Notes: a model not told the origin generated them from the sequence alone. Shown: positions 52,931-61,906, counted from the stretch's first letter. The stretch: 64,000 nt of DNA from Zongyangia hominis (GCF_014385095.1 NZ_JACRTC010000001.1:682001-746000), one strand, 5' to 3'. Program-made: numbers and translations.

Positions 52931-55549
52931 TTATTTGTTGTCGCCGTAGTAGGCTTTCTTGTAGACTTCCTCGATCTCCTTGACCAGCGGATATCTGGGG
53001 TTGGCGGTGGTGCACTGGTCCTCGAAGGCGCGGTAGGACAGTTTCTCTACGCCCGCCATGAAGATCTTTTCGTCGACGCCGCACTCCTTGATGCTGCTGG
53101 GCACGTTGAGCTCTTTGATCAGGTCTTTGATGGCTTTGACCAGGCTCTGGACACCCTCTTCAGTGGTGGAGCAGGGCAGGCCCAGGAATTTGGCGACTCT
53201 CGCATATTTCTTATCGGCGACAAACTTGCCGTATTTCGGCCAGGTGGCGAACTTGGTGGGTTTACCGGCGTTGTATTCTACCACATAGGGCAGGATGACG
53301 GCGTTGGCGCGTCCATGGGGGATGTGATACTCACCGCCCAGTTTATGAGCCATGGAATGGTTGAGGCCCAGGAAGGCGTTGGTGAACGCCAGGCCCGCGA
53401 TGCAGGAGGCGTTGTGCATTTTTTCTCTGGCCTCGAAGTCGGTGGCGCCGTTCTTATAGGCTCTGGGCAGGTACTGGAAGACCATTTCAATGGCCTGCAG
53501 TGCCAAACCGTCGGTGTAATCGGATGCGAGGACGGAGACATAGGCTTCCAGCGCATGGGTCAGAACGTCCAGGCCAGTGTCCGCGGTGGCGGATTTGGGC
53601 AGGCTCATGACGAACTGCGGGTCGATGATGGCCACATCCGGGGTCAGCTCGTAGTCAGCCAGCGGGTATTTGATGTTGCCGTTCTTCTTGTCGGTGATGA
53701 CGGAGAAGGAGGTAACCTCAGAACCGGTGCCGGAAGTGGTCGGGATGCACACCAGCTGTGCCTTTTCGCCCAGTTTCGGGAAGTGGTAGGTTCTCTTTCT
53801 GATATCCAGGAATTTGAGCCGCAGACCGCCGAAATCGGTGTCGGGATGCTCGTAGAACAGCCACATGCCTTTGGCAGCGTCCATGGCGGAGCCACCGCCC
53901 AGGGCAATGATGACGTCGGGTTTAAAGTTGTTCATGGCAGCGACGCCGCGCATGATGGTCTCCACAGAAGGATCGGGCTCAACCTCGGAGAAGATCTCCG
54001 CATGGCAATACTCGCTTCTCTTGCGGAGGTAGTACAGGATTTTATCCACATTGCCCAGCTTCACCATCATCGGGTCGGTGACGATGAACGCGCGGGAGAT
54101 GTCAGGCATTTTCTCCAGATACTGGATGGAATCGTTCTCAAAGTAGATCTTGGGCGGGATTTTGAACCACTGCATATTGACTCTCCTCTTGGCAATGCGT
54201 TTTTTGTTGATCAGGTTGACAGAGGAAACGTTGGAAGTGGTGGAGTTTCTGCCGAAGGATCCGCAGCCCAGGGTCAGGGACGGGGTGTTGGTGTTATAGA
54301 TATCGCCGATGGCGCCCTGAGAGGACGGGGAGTTGGCGATAACACGGCCAACCTTCATCTCTTCGCCGTATTTGTGGCACAGCTCGGTATCATTGGAATG
54401 GATGACGGCAGAGTGGCCCAGACCGCCGAATTCCAGCATCTTCTTGGCCATGGCGAAGCCCTCTTCGCTGTTTTTCACAACGAAATAAGCGAGGACCGGG
54501 GAAAGTTTCTCTCTGGAGAGCGGATAGTCGGGACCCACATCCTCCAGCCGCGCCAGCAGGATCTTGGTGCCTTCCGGAACCTTGACTCCCGCCTGCTCCG
54601 CGATCCAGGAGGCGGGTTTGCCGACGACGATGGGGTTAACAGCGCCCTTTTCGGAGTTGATGACAAAGTCGCTGACCTTTTTGATCTCGTCGCCTTTGAG
54701 GAAGTAGCAGTTATAGTAAGTCATGATCTTTTCGAACTCGGGGGCAATGGCCTCGTCCACGATGGCGGCCTGCTCAGAGGCGCAGATCATGCCGTTGTCG
54801 AAGGTCTTGGAAAGGATGAGGTCGTTGCAGGCGCGGGCAACGTCCACGGATTTTTCAATGTAGCAGGGCACGTTGCCGGGGCCGACGCCCAGGGCGGGCT
54901 TACCTGCGGAGTAAGCGCTCTTGACCATGCCGGAACCGCCGGTGGCCAGGATCATGGAGACGCCAGGATGATTCATCAGAGCGCTGGTGGCCTCAATGGA
55001 GGGGAACTCAATCCACTGGATGCAGTTTTCAGGGGCGCCGTGGGCGATTGCCGCATCGCGGAGCACCTTGGCCGCCGCTACCGAGCACTGCTGCGCGGAG
55101 GGATGGAAGCCGAAGATGATGGGGTTGCGGGTCTTGGCGCAGATCAGAGATTTGAACATGGTGGTGGAGGTGGGGTTGGTAACCGGGGTGACGCCGGCGA
55201 CTACGCCGACAGGCTCGGCGACTTCCACATAGCCTTCCATCTCGTTCTCGTCCACGATGCCGACGGTCTTCTGGTACTTGATGGAGTGCCAGATGTACTC
55301 GGTGGCGAAGATGTTTTTGATGACCTTGTCCTCAAAAACGCCGCGGCCGGTCTCGTCGACAGCCAATTTTGCCAGCTCCTGGTGATGATCGAGTCCCGCC
55401 AGAGCCATGGCGTGGACCGCCTCATCCACCTGATCCTGCTCCATATGCATGTACTGCTCAAGAGCAACGTTTGCCTTCGCAACCAGTTCGTCAATCATTT
55501 TATTGACGTCAACCTGCTGCTTTTCCTGTGCTACTTTTTTTTCAGCCAT
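52931..55549 (-). CDS. adhE: Bifunctional acetaldehyde-CoA/alcohol dehydrogenase
   Basis: An 872-residue fermentative enzyme converting acetyl-CoA to acetaldehyde and then ethanol with two NADH. The N-terminal aldehyde dehydrogenase domain (about 15-440) has the catalytic cysteine C256 in DNGMICASEQ. The C-terminal iron-dependent alcohol dehydrogenase domain (about 460-872) has GGGSAMDAAKG and the metal histidines in GLNHSMAHKLGGEYHIPHG. Such proteins form spirosomes. GGGAGGATAACA precedes the ATG at 55549. It has its own perfect promoter with a Rex-type operator, so it should be induced when NADH is high. Confidence 0.97.
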   Translation of the reverse strand: MAEKKVAQEKQQVDVNKMIDELVAKANVALEQYMHMEQDQVDEAVHAMALAGLDHHQELAKLAVDETGRGVFEDKVIKNIFATEYIWHSIKYQKTVGIVDENEMEGYVEVAEPVGVVAGVTPVTNPTSTTMFKSLICAKTRNPIIFGFHPSAQQCSVAAAKVLRDAAIAHGAPENCIQWIEFPSIEATSALMNHPGVSMILATGGSGMVKSAYSAGKPALGVGPGNVPCYIEKSVDVARACNDLILSKTFDNGMICASEQAAIVDEAIAPEFEKIMTYYNCYFLKGDEIKKVSDFVINSEKGAVNPIVVGKPASWIAEQAGVKVPEGTKILLARLEDVGPDYPLSREKLSPVLAYFVVKNSEEGFAMAKKMLEFGGLGHSAVIHSNDTELCHKYGEEMKVGRVIANSPSSQGAIGDIYNTNTPSLTLGCGSFGRNSTTSNVSSVNLINKKRIAKRRVNMQWFKIPPKIYFENDSIQYLEKMPDISRAFIVTDPMMVKLGNVDKILYYLRKRSEYCHAEIFSEVEPDPSVETIMRGVAAMNNFKPDVIIALGGGSAMDAAKGMWLFYEHPDTDFGGLRLKFLDIRKRTYHFPKLGEKAQLVCIPTTSGTGSEVTSFSVITDKKNGNIKYPLADYELTPDVAIIDPQFVMSLPKSATADTGLDVLTHALEAYVSVLASDYTDGLALQAIEMVFQYLPRAYKNGATDFEAREKMHNASCIAGLAFTNAFLGLNHSMAHKLGGEYHIPHGRANAVILPYVVEYNAGKPTKFATWPKYGKFVADKKYARVAKFLGLPCSTTEEGVQSLVKAIKDLIKELNVPSSIKECGVDEKIFMAGVEKLSYRAFEDQCTTANPRYPLVKEIEEVYKKAYYGDNK

Positions 55550-55599
55550 GTTGTTATCCTCCCAAATTTTTATTTTGAAAAACTGTCTCAAAACTTGCT

Positions 55600-55617
55600 T
55601 TGTTAATTTAATAACAA
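55600..55617 (-). promoter_or_regulatory. Rex-type redox operator in the adhE leader
   Basis: TTGTTAATTTAATAACAA matches the Rex consensus TTGTTAA-N4-TTAACAA at all but one position. It lies about 9-26 bases downstream of the adhE promoter start, where Rex would block transcription until NADH rises. Confidence 0.85.
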
Positions 55618-55630
55618 TCTCTACGGCTCT

Positions 55631-55659
55631 ATTATATGAGATCGTTATATTTTTGTCAA
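55631..55659 (-). promoter_or_regulatory. Promoter of adhE
   Basis: On the minus strand a consensus TTGACA (55654-55659), 17 bases, TATAAT (55631-55636). Confidence 0.95.
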
Positions 55660-55684
55660 TATATTTTTTCGTTTTTTTTCACAA

Positions 55685-55749
55685 AAATCCGCCCGATTTT
55701 TCCCACACATCTCCCTTAAAAGTTGTGCAAAGTTCCAAACGGCGGATTT
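55685..55749 (-). terminator. Possible long-loop terminator before adhE
   Basis: AAATCCGCC (55685-55693) pairs with GGCGGATTT (55741-55749); T residues follow on the minus strand. The loop of 47 bases makes it an atypical terminator for the upstream membrane protein gene. Confidence 0.4.
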
Positions 55750-55776
55750 CCTGTGAATGCTATTCATGATTGGCTT

Positions 55777-56124
55777 CTAAACGATATTGCTCTCGACTAA
55801 AACGGCGGCCAGAATCAGGTCAAACAGGGTACAGCAGATCAGAAAGCCGACTCTCGCCTTCTTGCTGCGGATATTCTTGGACGTCAAGCCGAGGAACAGC
55901 GTGGCCAGCGCCAGACCCAGCAGGTCAATGACAACGGCGGTCTCGCTGTGGTTCAGGGGCACATAGGGGTGGATCCAGCGGGACAGCGGTCCGCCGATGA
56001 TATGGGCAAAGGGAAGGATACAAAGGGGCAGGACGGTGAAAGCGTACTGATTTCTGTGAGATTTGAGGTACACTACACAAATGGCCAGCACTATGAGGAT
56101 CACCGACCAACATTCCACCAGCAT
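55777..56124 (-). CDS. Small integral membrane protein, unknown
   Basis: A 115-residue protein with four helices (about 5-25, 28-45, 62-82 and 92-112). No family is recognised. The ATG at 56124 has GGGAGGAGCATGC before it. It is the last gene of a three-gene set after the SGNH hydrolase and the lipoprotein, 33 bases after the lipoprotein stop. Confidence 0.6.
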   Translation of the reverse strand: MLVECWSVILIVLAICVVYLKSHRNQYAFTVLPLCILPFAHIIGGPLSRWIHPYVPLNHSETAVVIDLLGLALATLFLGLTSKNIRSKKARVGFLICCTLFDLILAAVLVESNIV

Positions 56125-56157
56125 GCATGCTCCTCCCTTCCTTTTTCTCTGCTGATT

Positions 56158-56637
56158 TTATTTGAAGCAATCTTCAAAAATCTTCTCAGCCTGGGAAGCG
56201 TCCCCGGCTACCACCAGCGCATAGTAATTGCCTTCACTGAGAATCACACAATTTTCCAACTTCGGCATCTCCTCGGGCACATAGTCCACAAAGCCGTCTT
56301 TTTGCTGCTGGACCCGGGCGTCGATGGCTGCCTTGAGGGCCTTGGCGTCGCCGCCGTCTCCCAGCTTAAATACGGCGATTTCCTCTGGGGTAGCGCCGGA
56401 AGAGCTGACAAACAGGGTGTATTCGTCAAGAGCGCTGGTATCCAGTTTCTCGTACTGTTTGGTGACCCGGTCGCCCTCCAGCTGCATCAGCTCGTCCTCA
56501 AAAGTAATGCCGTCTTTGAACTTCTGGGCGATCTCGGAAGTGGCGGGCTGTTTGGCGCTTGCCTTCTCCCCGCATCCGGTAAACACAACCATCACCAGCA
56601 TGGCCGCGGCCATTAAAAGTGCAACTGTTCTTTTCAT
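56158..56637 (-). CDS. DUF4358-type lipoprotein
   Basis: A 159-residue secreted lipoprotein with a lipobox (VVFTGC, about residue 22) and a globular domain (ALDEYTLFVSSSGATPEEIAVFKL). It fits the DUF4358 family of Firmicute lipoproteins, whose function is unknown. It starts four bases after the SGNH hydrolase stop and is co-transcribed with it. Confidence 0.75.
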   Translation of the reverse strand: MKRTVALLMAAAMLVMVVFTGCGEKASAKQPATSEIAQKFKDGITFEDELMQLEGDRVTKQYEKLDTSALDEYTLFVSSSGATPEEIAVFKLGDGGDAKALKAAIDARVQQQKDGFVDYVPEEMPKLENCVILSEGNYYALVVAGDASQAEKIFEDCFK

Positions 56638-56641
56638 CTGC

Positions 56642-57571
56642 TTATTCCTCCGTTACCACATGAGTTTTTAGGTAGTCAAACCATTTTTGATAATAATCGG
56701 CGCCAAAATGCATGCCGTCCTTGGGACTGGCCTCGTCGGGCAGGGCCCCCGCGTCGTTTTTGAAGCTCTCGGCCACATTGACGTAATAGACCTGCTTGTC
56801 CTTGGTCAGCGCCCGGATAGCCGCATTGTATTCATCGATCTTGGCATTGGTAATTTCCGGCTTCTTCTTTTCAAAATTGGCCGTCACCGGAAGTATGGAC
56901 TGAATATAGACCGAAATACCAGGGTACGCCGATTTTATTTCGTCAATCAGCTTTCCATAATAACTGATGAACTTGTCCTTGTCAATCCAGCCCAAACCGT
57001 TGGCTCCCAACATCACATAGACCTTCTTAGGCTGGTAGCTTTTCAGCGCCTCGATGACCGTTACTTCGTTGCCGGCGGCGTCCTTGGCCGCCTTCTTGGT
57101 GAAGATGGTCTCCGGGTTGAGGCCCTTATTGGCCAAGACCGTGGCGTTGTCCATCATCTGATAGAGCTCGATGCCCTCGCTGATGGAGTCCCCAATAAAG
57201 AGTGCGTCGTCAAAATACTCCGATTTCACCCGGCCGCTCTGGGGAACGGGTTCCCCAAACACCACCTGGGAAGCGGGCACGCCGCCTGTGGTCTCGCTTT
57301 CGCTGGAGCTGGCATCCTGACTGGAAGAAGCGCTGCTGGAGGTCGACTCGCTGGTGCCTGGCGCCGGAGAATTGCTTTCAATAACCGCGGGCAAACTGCT
57401 GCTGGAGGAAGACGAATGCTCTGGCTTTTTGCCCTTTTCCTGTTGATGCTGCCATACCAGCGCGATGCCTGTCGCTAAAAGCAGTGCCAAAAGCAAAAAT
57501 ACTAAAATTGGCACTGCATCTGAAAAACCTTTTTTTCTTCTATTTACATAAACTGGCCGTCTGTTTGCCAT
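56642..57571 (-). CDS. Membrane-anchored SGNH/GDSL hydrolase
   Basis: A 309-residue protein. After a basic N-terminus a transmembrane helix (about 17-35) is followed by a Ser-rich linker (about 45-95) and a GDSL-like domain. Block I is FIGDSISEG, the block III region is VMLGANGLG, and the catalytic D-x-x-H is DGMHFG near the end. The family includes acetyl esterases acting on wall glycans or polysaccharides. The open frame reaches 57724, but MANRRPVYVNRRKK at 57571 with GGGTGG upstream is the better start. A TATAAT (57757-57762) gives a leader of about 180 bases. First gene of the three-gene set. Confidence 0.82.
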   Translation of the reverse strand: MANRRPVYVNRRKKGFSDAVPILVFLLLALLLATGIALVWQHQQEKGKKPEHSSSSSSSLPAVIESNSPAPGTSESTSSSASSSQDASSSESETTGGVPASQVVFGEPVPQSGRVKSEYFDDALFIGDSISEGIELYQMMDNATVLANKGLNPETIFTKKAAKDAAGNEVTVIEALKSYQPKKVYVMLGANGLGWIDKDKFISYYGKLIDEIKSAYPGISVYIQSILPVTANFEKKKPEITNAKIDEYNAAIRALTKDKQVYYVNVAESFKNDAGALPDEASPKDGMHFGADYYQKWFDYLKTHVVTEE

Positions 57572-57911
57572 ACCATCATTTCCACCCTTTTGTATCAAGT
57601 CAAATAGCGGCTGTGCCGTCATTTTCATGGAGCCGTCCCCTCTGTGCTCCATCCTCATTGCCGCCAAGAATAACAGCGAAAAAATTCTATCAATTGGGAG
57701 CAATCCATAAAACCGATTGCACATGAAAAAACAGGCCGGATGAGGCTAGTATTTGTATTATACTATAAATGCCAAAGTATTTCATTAGTTTTCCAAAAAC
57801 AAATTTTTAAAATTCCGGTATCATTGACGTTTTTCCATCGATTTCGTCTTTGTTCTATCCCAGTTTTTTATTTTACAATACTCCTTTTTCCGTTTCTCCC
57901 CCGATAAAGTC

Positions 57912-57940
57912 TTGACGCAAGTGTCAGGAGCTATTATAAT
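57912..57940 (+). promoter_or_regulatory. Promoter of tRNA-Thr
   Basis: TTGACG (57912-57917), 17 bases, TATAAT (57935-57940), 15 bases before the tRNA. Confidence 0.9.
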
Positions 57941-57955
57941 AGTAAAGCAATCTTT

Positions 57956-58031
57956 GCTACTGTGGCTCAGCAGGTAGAGCAGCTGATTCGTAATCAGCAG
58001 GTCACCGGTTCGAATCCGGTCAGTAGCTCCA
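57956..58031 (+). tRNA. tRNA-Thr (anticodon CGT)
   Basis: A 76-base gene with encoded CCA. Acceptor arms GCTACTG and CAGTAGC, D arm GCTC...GAGC, anticodon stem GCTGA/TCAGC with loop TTCGTAA (anticodon CGT), T arm with GTTCGAATC. Confidence 0.96.
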
Positions 58032-58040
58032 AACCCACAG

Positions 58041-58092
58041 AATCCGAGCCCATTACGACAGGTCTACCTGTTGGTGATAGGTTCGGATTTTT
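58041..58092 (+). terminator. Long imperfect hairpin after tRNA-Thr
   Basis: AATCCGA pairs with TCGGATT, with further inner pairing up to ACAGG/CCTGT around loop TCTA (58041-58089), then T residues. Probably the tRNA terminator. Confidence 0.65.
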
Positions 58093-58301
58093 GCTATAAT
58101 TTCATTGTTAACAAGGGGCAAGCCATTTGGTTTGTCCCTTAATCAATTTGCATGATCAAAGTATAAAGCACTGGATATGTTCTATGGTATGTTGTATAAT
58201 TATGGAGTAAGAAAAGTATCGTTTTATGAAGTTAAAGGAAATTTCATAAAACATTACGGCTATTTTGTTTATTAAAATATGTTCAGACTAGGAGCAACGC
58301 C
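58093..58301. other. AT-rich gap with two hairpins before the radical SAM gene
   Basis: AAGGGGCAAGCC/GGTTTGTCCCTT (about 58112-58139) and GTTTTATGAA/TTCATAAAAC (58221-58252) form hairpins. A TATAAT near 58195 could drive the gene, but no good -35 is seen. Confidence 0.5.
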
Positions 58302-59093
58302 ATGCCGGTCATATATGAGCCTAAAGGAAGAGCAAATGAATACAGCCCATACGCTTGCAACCTTTATTTAGGCTGCACACATGGTTGCAAATATTGCTAT
58401 GCGCCGCATGCGCTGCAGCGTACTGCGGAAAATTATTTTTACTCACCTTCGCCGCGAAAAAACGTCTTGAAAATCCTTGAAAAAGATTTACAGAAAAAGG
58501 CGTATGATCTGCAGATACTGCTATCTTTTATCGGTGACGTATACTGCGAAACCACTGACAATAATCAAACAACGAGAAATGCACTTATCCTGCTTAATTC
58601 TTACCATACGCCGGTCGCGGTGCTTTCAAAGGGCGGAAACCGGATGCTTAAGGATATTGATGTGTTTCAGTCTTTTGGCAAGAGAATTTGCGTGGGGTCG
58701 ACGCTGACTTTTTTTGATGATGAAAAAAGCTTAGCATGGGAACCTGGAGCAGCGTCTCCGGATGAACGGATCCAAACATTAAAAGTTTTGCACGAAAGCG
58801 GCATTCGCACGTTTGCAAGCTTTGAACCGGTAATTGAACCAAGCGAAAGTCTTCGGCTGATTGAAAAAACGCTGCAAGATGACAGCGTGGATCATTATAA
58901 GATCGGAAAACTTAATAATTACAGAGGCTTAGACAAGGGCATCGACTGGCAGGAATTTTTAAAAAATGTGTTGGCATTACTGCGCCCTGCAAAGAAGCAA
59001 ATTTACATCAAAGAATGTTTAAGAGCCCTTGCACCGGACGTCCCGCTTTTCGAAAGTGAGACAGACTCCAAACGGTATATTGCCAGAACATAG
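58302..59093 (+). CDS. SPL-family radical SAM protein (spore photoproduct lyase-like)
   Basis: A 263-residue protein with the cluster motif CTHGCKYCYA (C-x3-C-x2-C, about residues 25-32) and YEPKGRANEYSPYACNLY at the N-terminus, as in the SPL-type radical SAM group found beside DNA repair or mobile genes. It is shorter than spore photoproduct lyase and its true substrate is unknown. Codon use is lower in GC than flanking genes (many AAA, TTT and ATA codons), suggesting transfer. AGGAGCAACGCC precedes the ATG. It lies next to tRNA-Thr and is followed by a broken recombinase, so it may be cargo of a decayed element. Confidence 0.82.
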   Translation: MPVIYEPKGRANEYSPYACNLYLGCTHGCKYCYAPHALQRTAENYFYSPSPRKNVLKILEKDLQKKAYDLQILLSFIGDVYCETTDNNQTTRNALILLNSYHTPVAVLSKGGNRMLKDIDVFQSFGKRICVGSTLTFFDDEKSLAWEPGAASPDERIQTLKVLHESGIRTFASFEPVIEPSESLRLIEKTLQDDSVDHYKIGKLNNYRGLDKGIDWQEFLKNVLALLRPAKKQIYIKECLRALAPDVPLFESETDSKRYIART

Positions 59094-59150
59094 CTACTCG
59101 CAAAACAGCAGATTTTGTGTGGTAATACAAATGTAGAAAAATGAATATGA

Positions 59151-59298
59151 CCGAACAAGCAGTGGCAGCGCGTGATGGATCTGTTTGTCGATGCGATATG
59201 ACGGTAAGATCGTTTTGCTCTTTTACTACAAAGCGGGTACGAAAATTTTTTTGGGGATGACATAGACTGTTTAGATTTAGATATTTTACGTGCACCAC
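59151..59298 (+). pseudogene. Frameshifted C-terminal remnant of a serine recombinase
   Basis: Three frames joined by shifts give a continuous recombinase-like tail: PNKQWQRVMDLFVDAI, then RYDGKIVLLFYYKAGTKIF, then GDDIDCLDLDILRAP. The pattern (FVNAIYxYDDKIVLTFNYKDGT...DIDCL) matches the ends of large serine recombinases of clostridial elements. The matches are by eye, in the right order and orientation, with stop codons or shifts between. The rest of the gene is missing. Confidence 0.55.
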
Positions 59299-59700
59299 AA
59301 GATAGAGTCAGGACGCAATTCGCGTTTGGGCTCTTTTTTGTTAACTCATCGTACTCGTGTCAGGACCGGGTATCTATTTCATCAACCCACCGGCAAGATG
59401 CCGGTCCCAAACGCGCTCCCCGTCTTGTGCAGAGAGCTTTTTCTTTTCCACGCGAACAATAACGCCCTTCTCCCTCCTCTAGGGAACGGGGCGCTATCTC
59501 CCACAATTTTGCTTGGTAGAAAAGGGAGAAAGGCAAGTGGATATCTGCGGACGAAGTACAAAGACGGACAGTGACGGTCCAGCGACAGGCGCCCCTTGTC
59601 TTTTTCCGGCATAGGGTTCCTTCAGCTTCATCATTCGCCTGAATCGTCGCCGTGCAGAGGTGTTCTGTGCGGCTTTGTTCGGCTGCGGCTTCCTCCCTAC
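59299..59700. other. Gene-free stretch between the recombinase remnant and mgtE
   Basis: Frames are short and unlike proteins. A small CCGGCA-AGA-TGCCGG hairpin lies at about 59393-59407. No M-box (Mg2+ riboswitch) consensus was recognised before mgtE. Confidence 0.5.
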
Positions 59701-59723
59701 CCAAAAGTAAAGGAGGAATTATC

Positions 59724-61076
59724 ATGGAAAAGAAAGAGAATACCTTTGCGCAGTATCTGCAGCTATTGGAAAACAGGCAATACCGGCAGCTCCGCGTCGC
59801 CCTCTCGGATGAAAACGAGGTGGACATCGCAGACTTTATCGAATCCCTCCCTCAGGAGAAGGCCGCCATGGTCTTTCGGACCCTGCCCAAGGAACTGGCC
59901 GCCGACGTTTTTTCAAATTTACCCGCTGAGACCCAACAGGTCATTGTGGGTTCCATTACCGACCGGGAACTCGGCGAAATCGTGGAGGAGCTCTTCGTGG
60001 ACGACGCGGTGGACATGCTAGAGGAATTGCCCGCCAATGTGGTCAAGCGGGTCCTCAAAAGCGCTCGGCCCGAAACCAGGCAGCTCATCAACCAGTTTTT
60101 ACAGTATCCGGAAAATTCGGTGGGCAGCATCATGACCGCTGAGTTTATCGACCTCAAAAAATCCATGTCCGCCCTCGACGCTATCGAGCGCATCCGCCGC
60201 ATCGGCGAGGAGTGCGAATCCATCTACACCTGTTATGTGACCGATGCCAGACGAGTGCTGGAGGGTGTGGTCACCCTGCGGGAGCTGCTCTTGGCCCCCG
60301 ACAACGCCCGGGTGGAAGACCTGATGGAGGGCGATGTCATCACCGCACTCACCACCGAGGACCAGGAGGAAGCGGTCCAACAGCTGATGAAGTACGACTT
60401 CATCTCCCTGCCCGTCACCGATCACGAGCACCGGCTGGTGGGCATCGTCACCGTAGACGACGTGATGGACGTCATGGAGGAGGAAGCCACCGAGGACTTC
60501 GAAAAGATGGCCGCCATGGCCCCCTCGGAAAAGCCCTACCTCAAAACCGGGGTCTTCACTCTAGCCAAAAACCGCATCTTGTGGCTATTGGTTCTTATGG
60601 TTTCCGGCATGATTACCGGCGGCATCCTGGGCCGGTTTGAGTCGGCCTTCGCTGTCATGCCGCTGCTCGTTACCTTCATCCCCATGCTCACCGACACCGG
60701 CGGCAACGCCGGCAGTCAGAGCTCCACCCTCATCATCCGCGGCATGGCGGTGGGCGACATCGGACTCAGAGATTTTCTCCAGGTATTCTGGAAGGAACTG
60801 CGGGTGAGCATCCTGGTGGGTGCGGTCCTCAGTATCGTCAACTATGTCCGCCTGGTGATCACCTACCCTGGAAACAACCTTATTGCCCTCACGGTGGCGT
60901 TGGCCCTCTTCGTCACCGTCATCGTGGCCAAGACGGTGGGCGGTATCCTCCCCATGATCGCCAAACGCCTCCACGCCGACCCCGCCATCATGGCCGCTCC
61001 CCTCATCACCACCATCGTGGACGCCGTATCCCTGGTCATCTATTTCTCCATTGCCCAGGCCCTGTTGCGGCTGTAA
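59724..61076 (+). CDS. mgtE: Magnesium transporter MgtE
   Basis: A 450-residue Mg2+ channel. The N-terminal superhelical domain (about 1-130) with ALPKELAADVF-like repeats is followed by two CBS domains (about 135-255; ILSL-type Mg2+-sensing region) and five transmembrane helices. The pore motif PMLTDTGGNAGSQSSTL is intact. AAAGGAGGAATTATC precedes the ATG at 59724. No riboswitch was recognised; the CBS domains give direct Mg2+ gating. A hairpin and a 17-bp inverted repeat follow the gene. Confidence 0.95.
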   Translation: MEKKENTFAQYLQLLENRQYRQLRVALSDENEVDIADFIESLPQEKAAMVFRTLPKELAADVFSNLPAETQQVIVGSITDRELGEIVEELFVDDAVDMLEELPANVVKRVLKSARPETRQLINQFLQYPENSVGSIMTAEFIDLKKSMSALDAIERIRRIGEECESIYTCYVTDARRVLEGVVTLRELLLAPDNARVEDLMEGDVITALTTEDQEEAVQQLMKYDFISLPVTDHEHRLVGIVTVDDVMDVMEEEATEDFEKMAAMAPSEKPYLKTGVFTLAKNRILWLLVLMVSGMITGGILGRFESAFAVMPLLVTFIPMLTDTGGNAGSQSSTLIIRGMAVGDIGLRDFLQVFWKELRVSILVGAVLSIVNYVRLVITYPGNNLIALTVALALFVTVIVAKTVGGILPMIAKRLHADPAIMAAPLITTIVDAVSLVIYFSIAQALLRL

Positions 61077-61202
61077 CCCTATTTTTTTATTACTTCGCAT
61101 AAAAAAATGATACGCAGGGGTATCCGTGCTTTGCACTCCTCCCCTTATGCGTGAATAAATAGTTCCGCTTCGCTCCGCTATTTTTTTAATAAGCCGAACC
61201 TT

Positions 61203-61243
61203 AACCAAGAGGCGCGATGCTCATCACATCGCGCCTCTTGGTT
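61203..61243. terminator. Strong inverted repeat between mgtE and the DtxR-type gene
   Basis: AACCAAGAGGCGCGATG (61203-61219) pairs with CATCGCGCCTCTTGGTT (61227-61243). It can serve as a terminator for both convergent genes, though flanking T runs are short. Confidence 0.7.
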
Positions 61244-61331
61244 TACCCTAGACTGGGCCCTCCCCCACTCCGCGGGACATGCCCATTTCCATAAATTTAA
61301 TTATTACATCCTATCTCTGCTCTCCCGGCTT

Positions 61332-61718
61332 CTAGTTTTCAGCTCCGCCCCCGGACCGGCGGGTGATGTGACTTTTGAGACAGCGGAAAGTCTCTTCGCT
61401 GATGTCGTGCTCCATCCGGCAGGCGTCCCGGGCCGCTATCTCTTGGGTTACCCCCAGACGTACCAACCACTCGGTCAGCAAACGGTGGCGCTCGTCGATG
61501 CGCTGGGCGATGGCCAGCCCCGTCTCAGTCAGCTCGATTCCTCCCTCCCCGTCAATGGTGAGGTAGCCGTTTTCCTTGAGCAAATTCACCGCCCGGCTGA
61601 CACTGGGCTTGGAATATGCCAGATGGTGCACAATGTCGATGGAGCGCACCATTCCCTTCTCCCTTTTGAGCACCAAAATGGCCTCCAGATAATTTTCCGC
61701 CGATTCTTGTATCTTCAT
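61332..61718 (-). CDS. DtxR/MntR-type metal-dependent repressor
   Basis: A 128-residue regulator: winged helix (about residues 5-65; IDIVHHLAYSKPSVSRAVNLL is the recognition helix) and a metal-binding/dimerisation region with the ligands in CRMEHDISEETFRCLKSH. It lacks the SH3-like third domain, so it is MntR-sized. The ATG at 61718 has AGAGGTC seven bases upstream. It faces feoA across a 265-base region with several GTTAG...CTAAC operators, so it probably represses the feo genes when iron or manganese is plentiful. Whether Fe or Mn is the effector is not shown. Confidence 0.9.
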   Translation of the reverse strand: MKIQESAENYLEAILVLKREKGMVRSIDIVHHLAYSKPSVSRAVNLLKENGYLTIDGEGGIELTETGLAIAQRIDERHRLLTEWLVRLGVTQEIAARDACRMEHDISEETFRCLKSHITRRSGGGAEN

Positions 61719-61865
61719 GGTTCTTGACCTCTTTGTTCCGATTTTCTCCCCCAAAGGGCAAAAAATTAGATATTTTTATCATCTTACCATAGGTCCCAGC
61801 CGGAAGCAAGATGCCGCTTCCCCTCTACTTTCCCACGAACCTGAGAAAAAAGTCCTTCGAACCTC

Positions 61866-61894
61866 TTGACAAATGCGGTTAGCATCGGTAAACT
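61866..61894 (+). promoter_or_regulatory. Promoter of the feo operon
   Basis: TTGACA (61866-61871), 17 bases, TAAACT (61889-61894). The first GTTAG operator overlaps its spacer and -10. Confidence 0.8.
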
Positions 61895-61897
61895 AAC
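61878..61897 (+). promoter_or_regulatory. feo operator 1
   Basis: GTTAG (61878-61882) and CTAAC (61893-61897) with 10 bases between, over the promoter -10. Confidence 0.6.
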
Positions 61898-61906
61898 ACT
61901 TGTAAA

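Noticed and set aside
52916..55606. 896-codon plus-strand open frame opposite adhE
   Set aside because: It mirrors the adhE coding region; no ribosome site or family, while adhE is certain.
59290..59574. 94-codon plus-strand frame before mgtE
   Set aside because: No ribosome site, no family, low-complexity sequence.
59299..59723. M-box Mg2+ riboswitch before mgtE
   Set aside because: The conserved M-box sequence blocks were not found; only a small hairpin is present.
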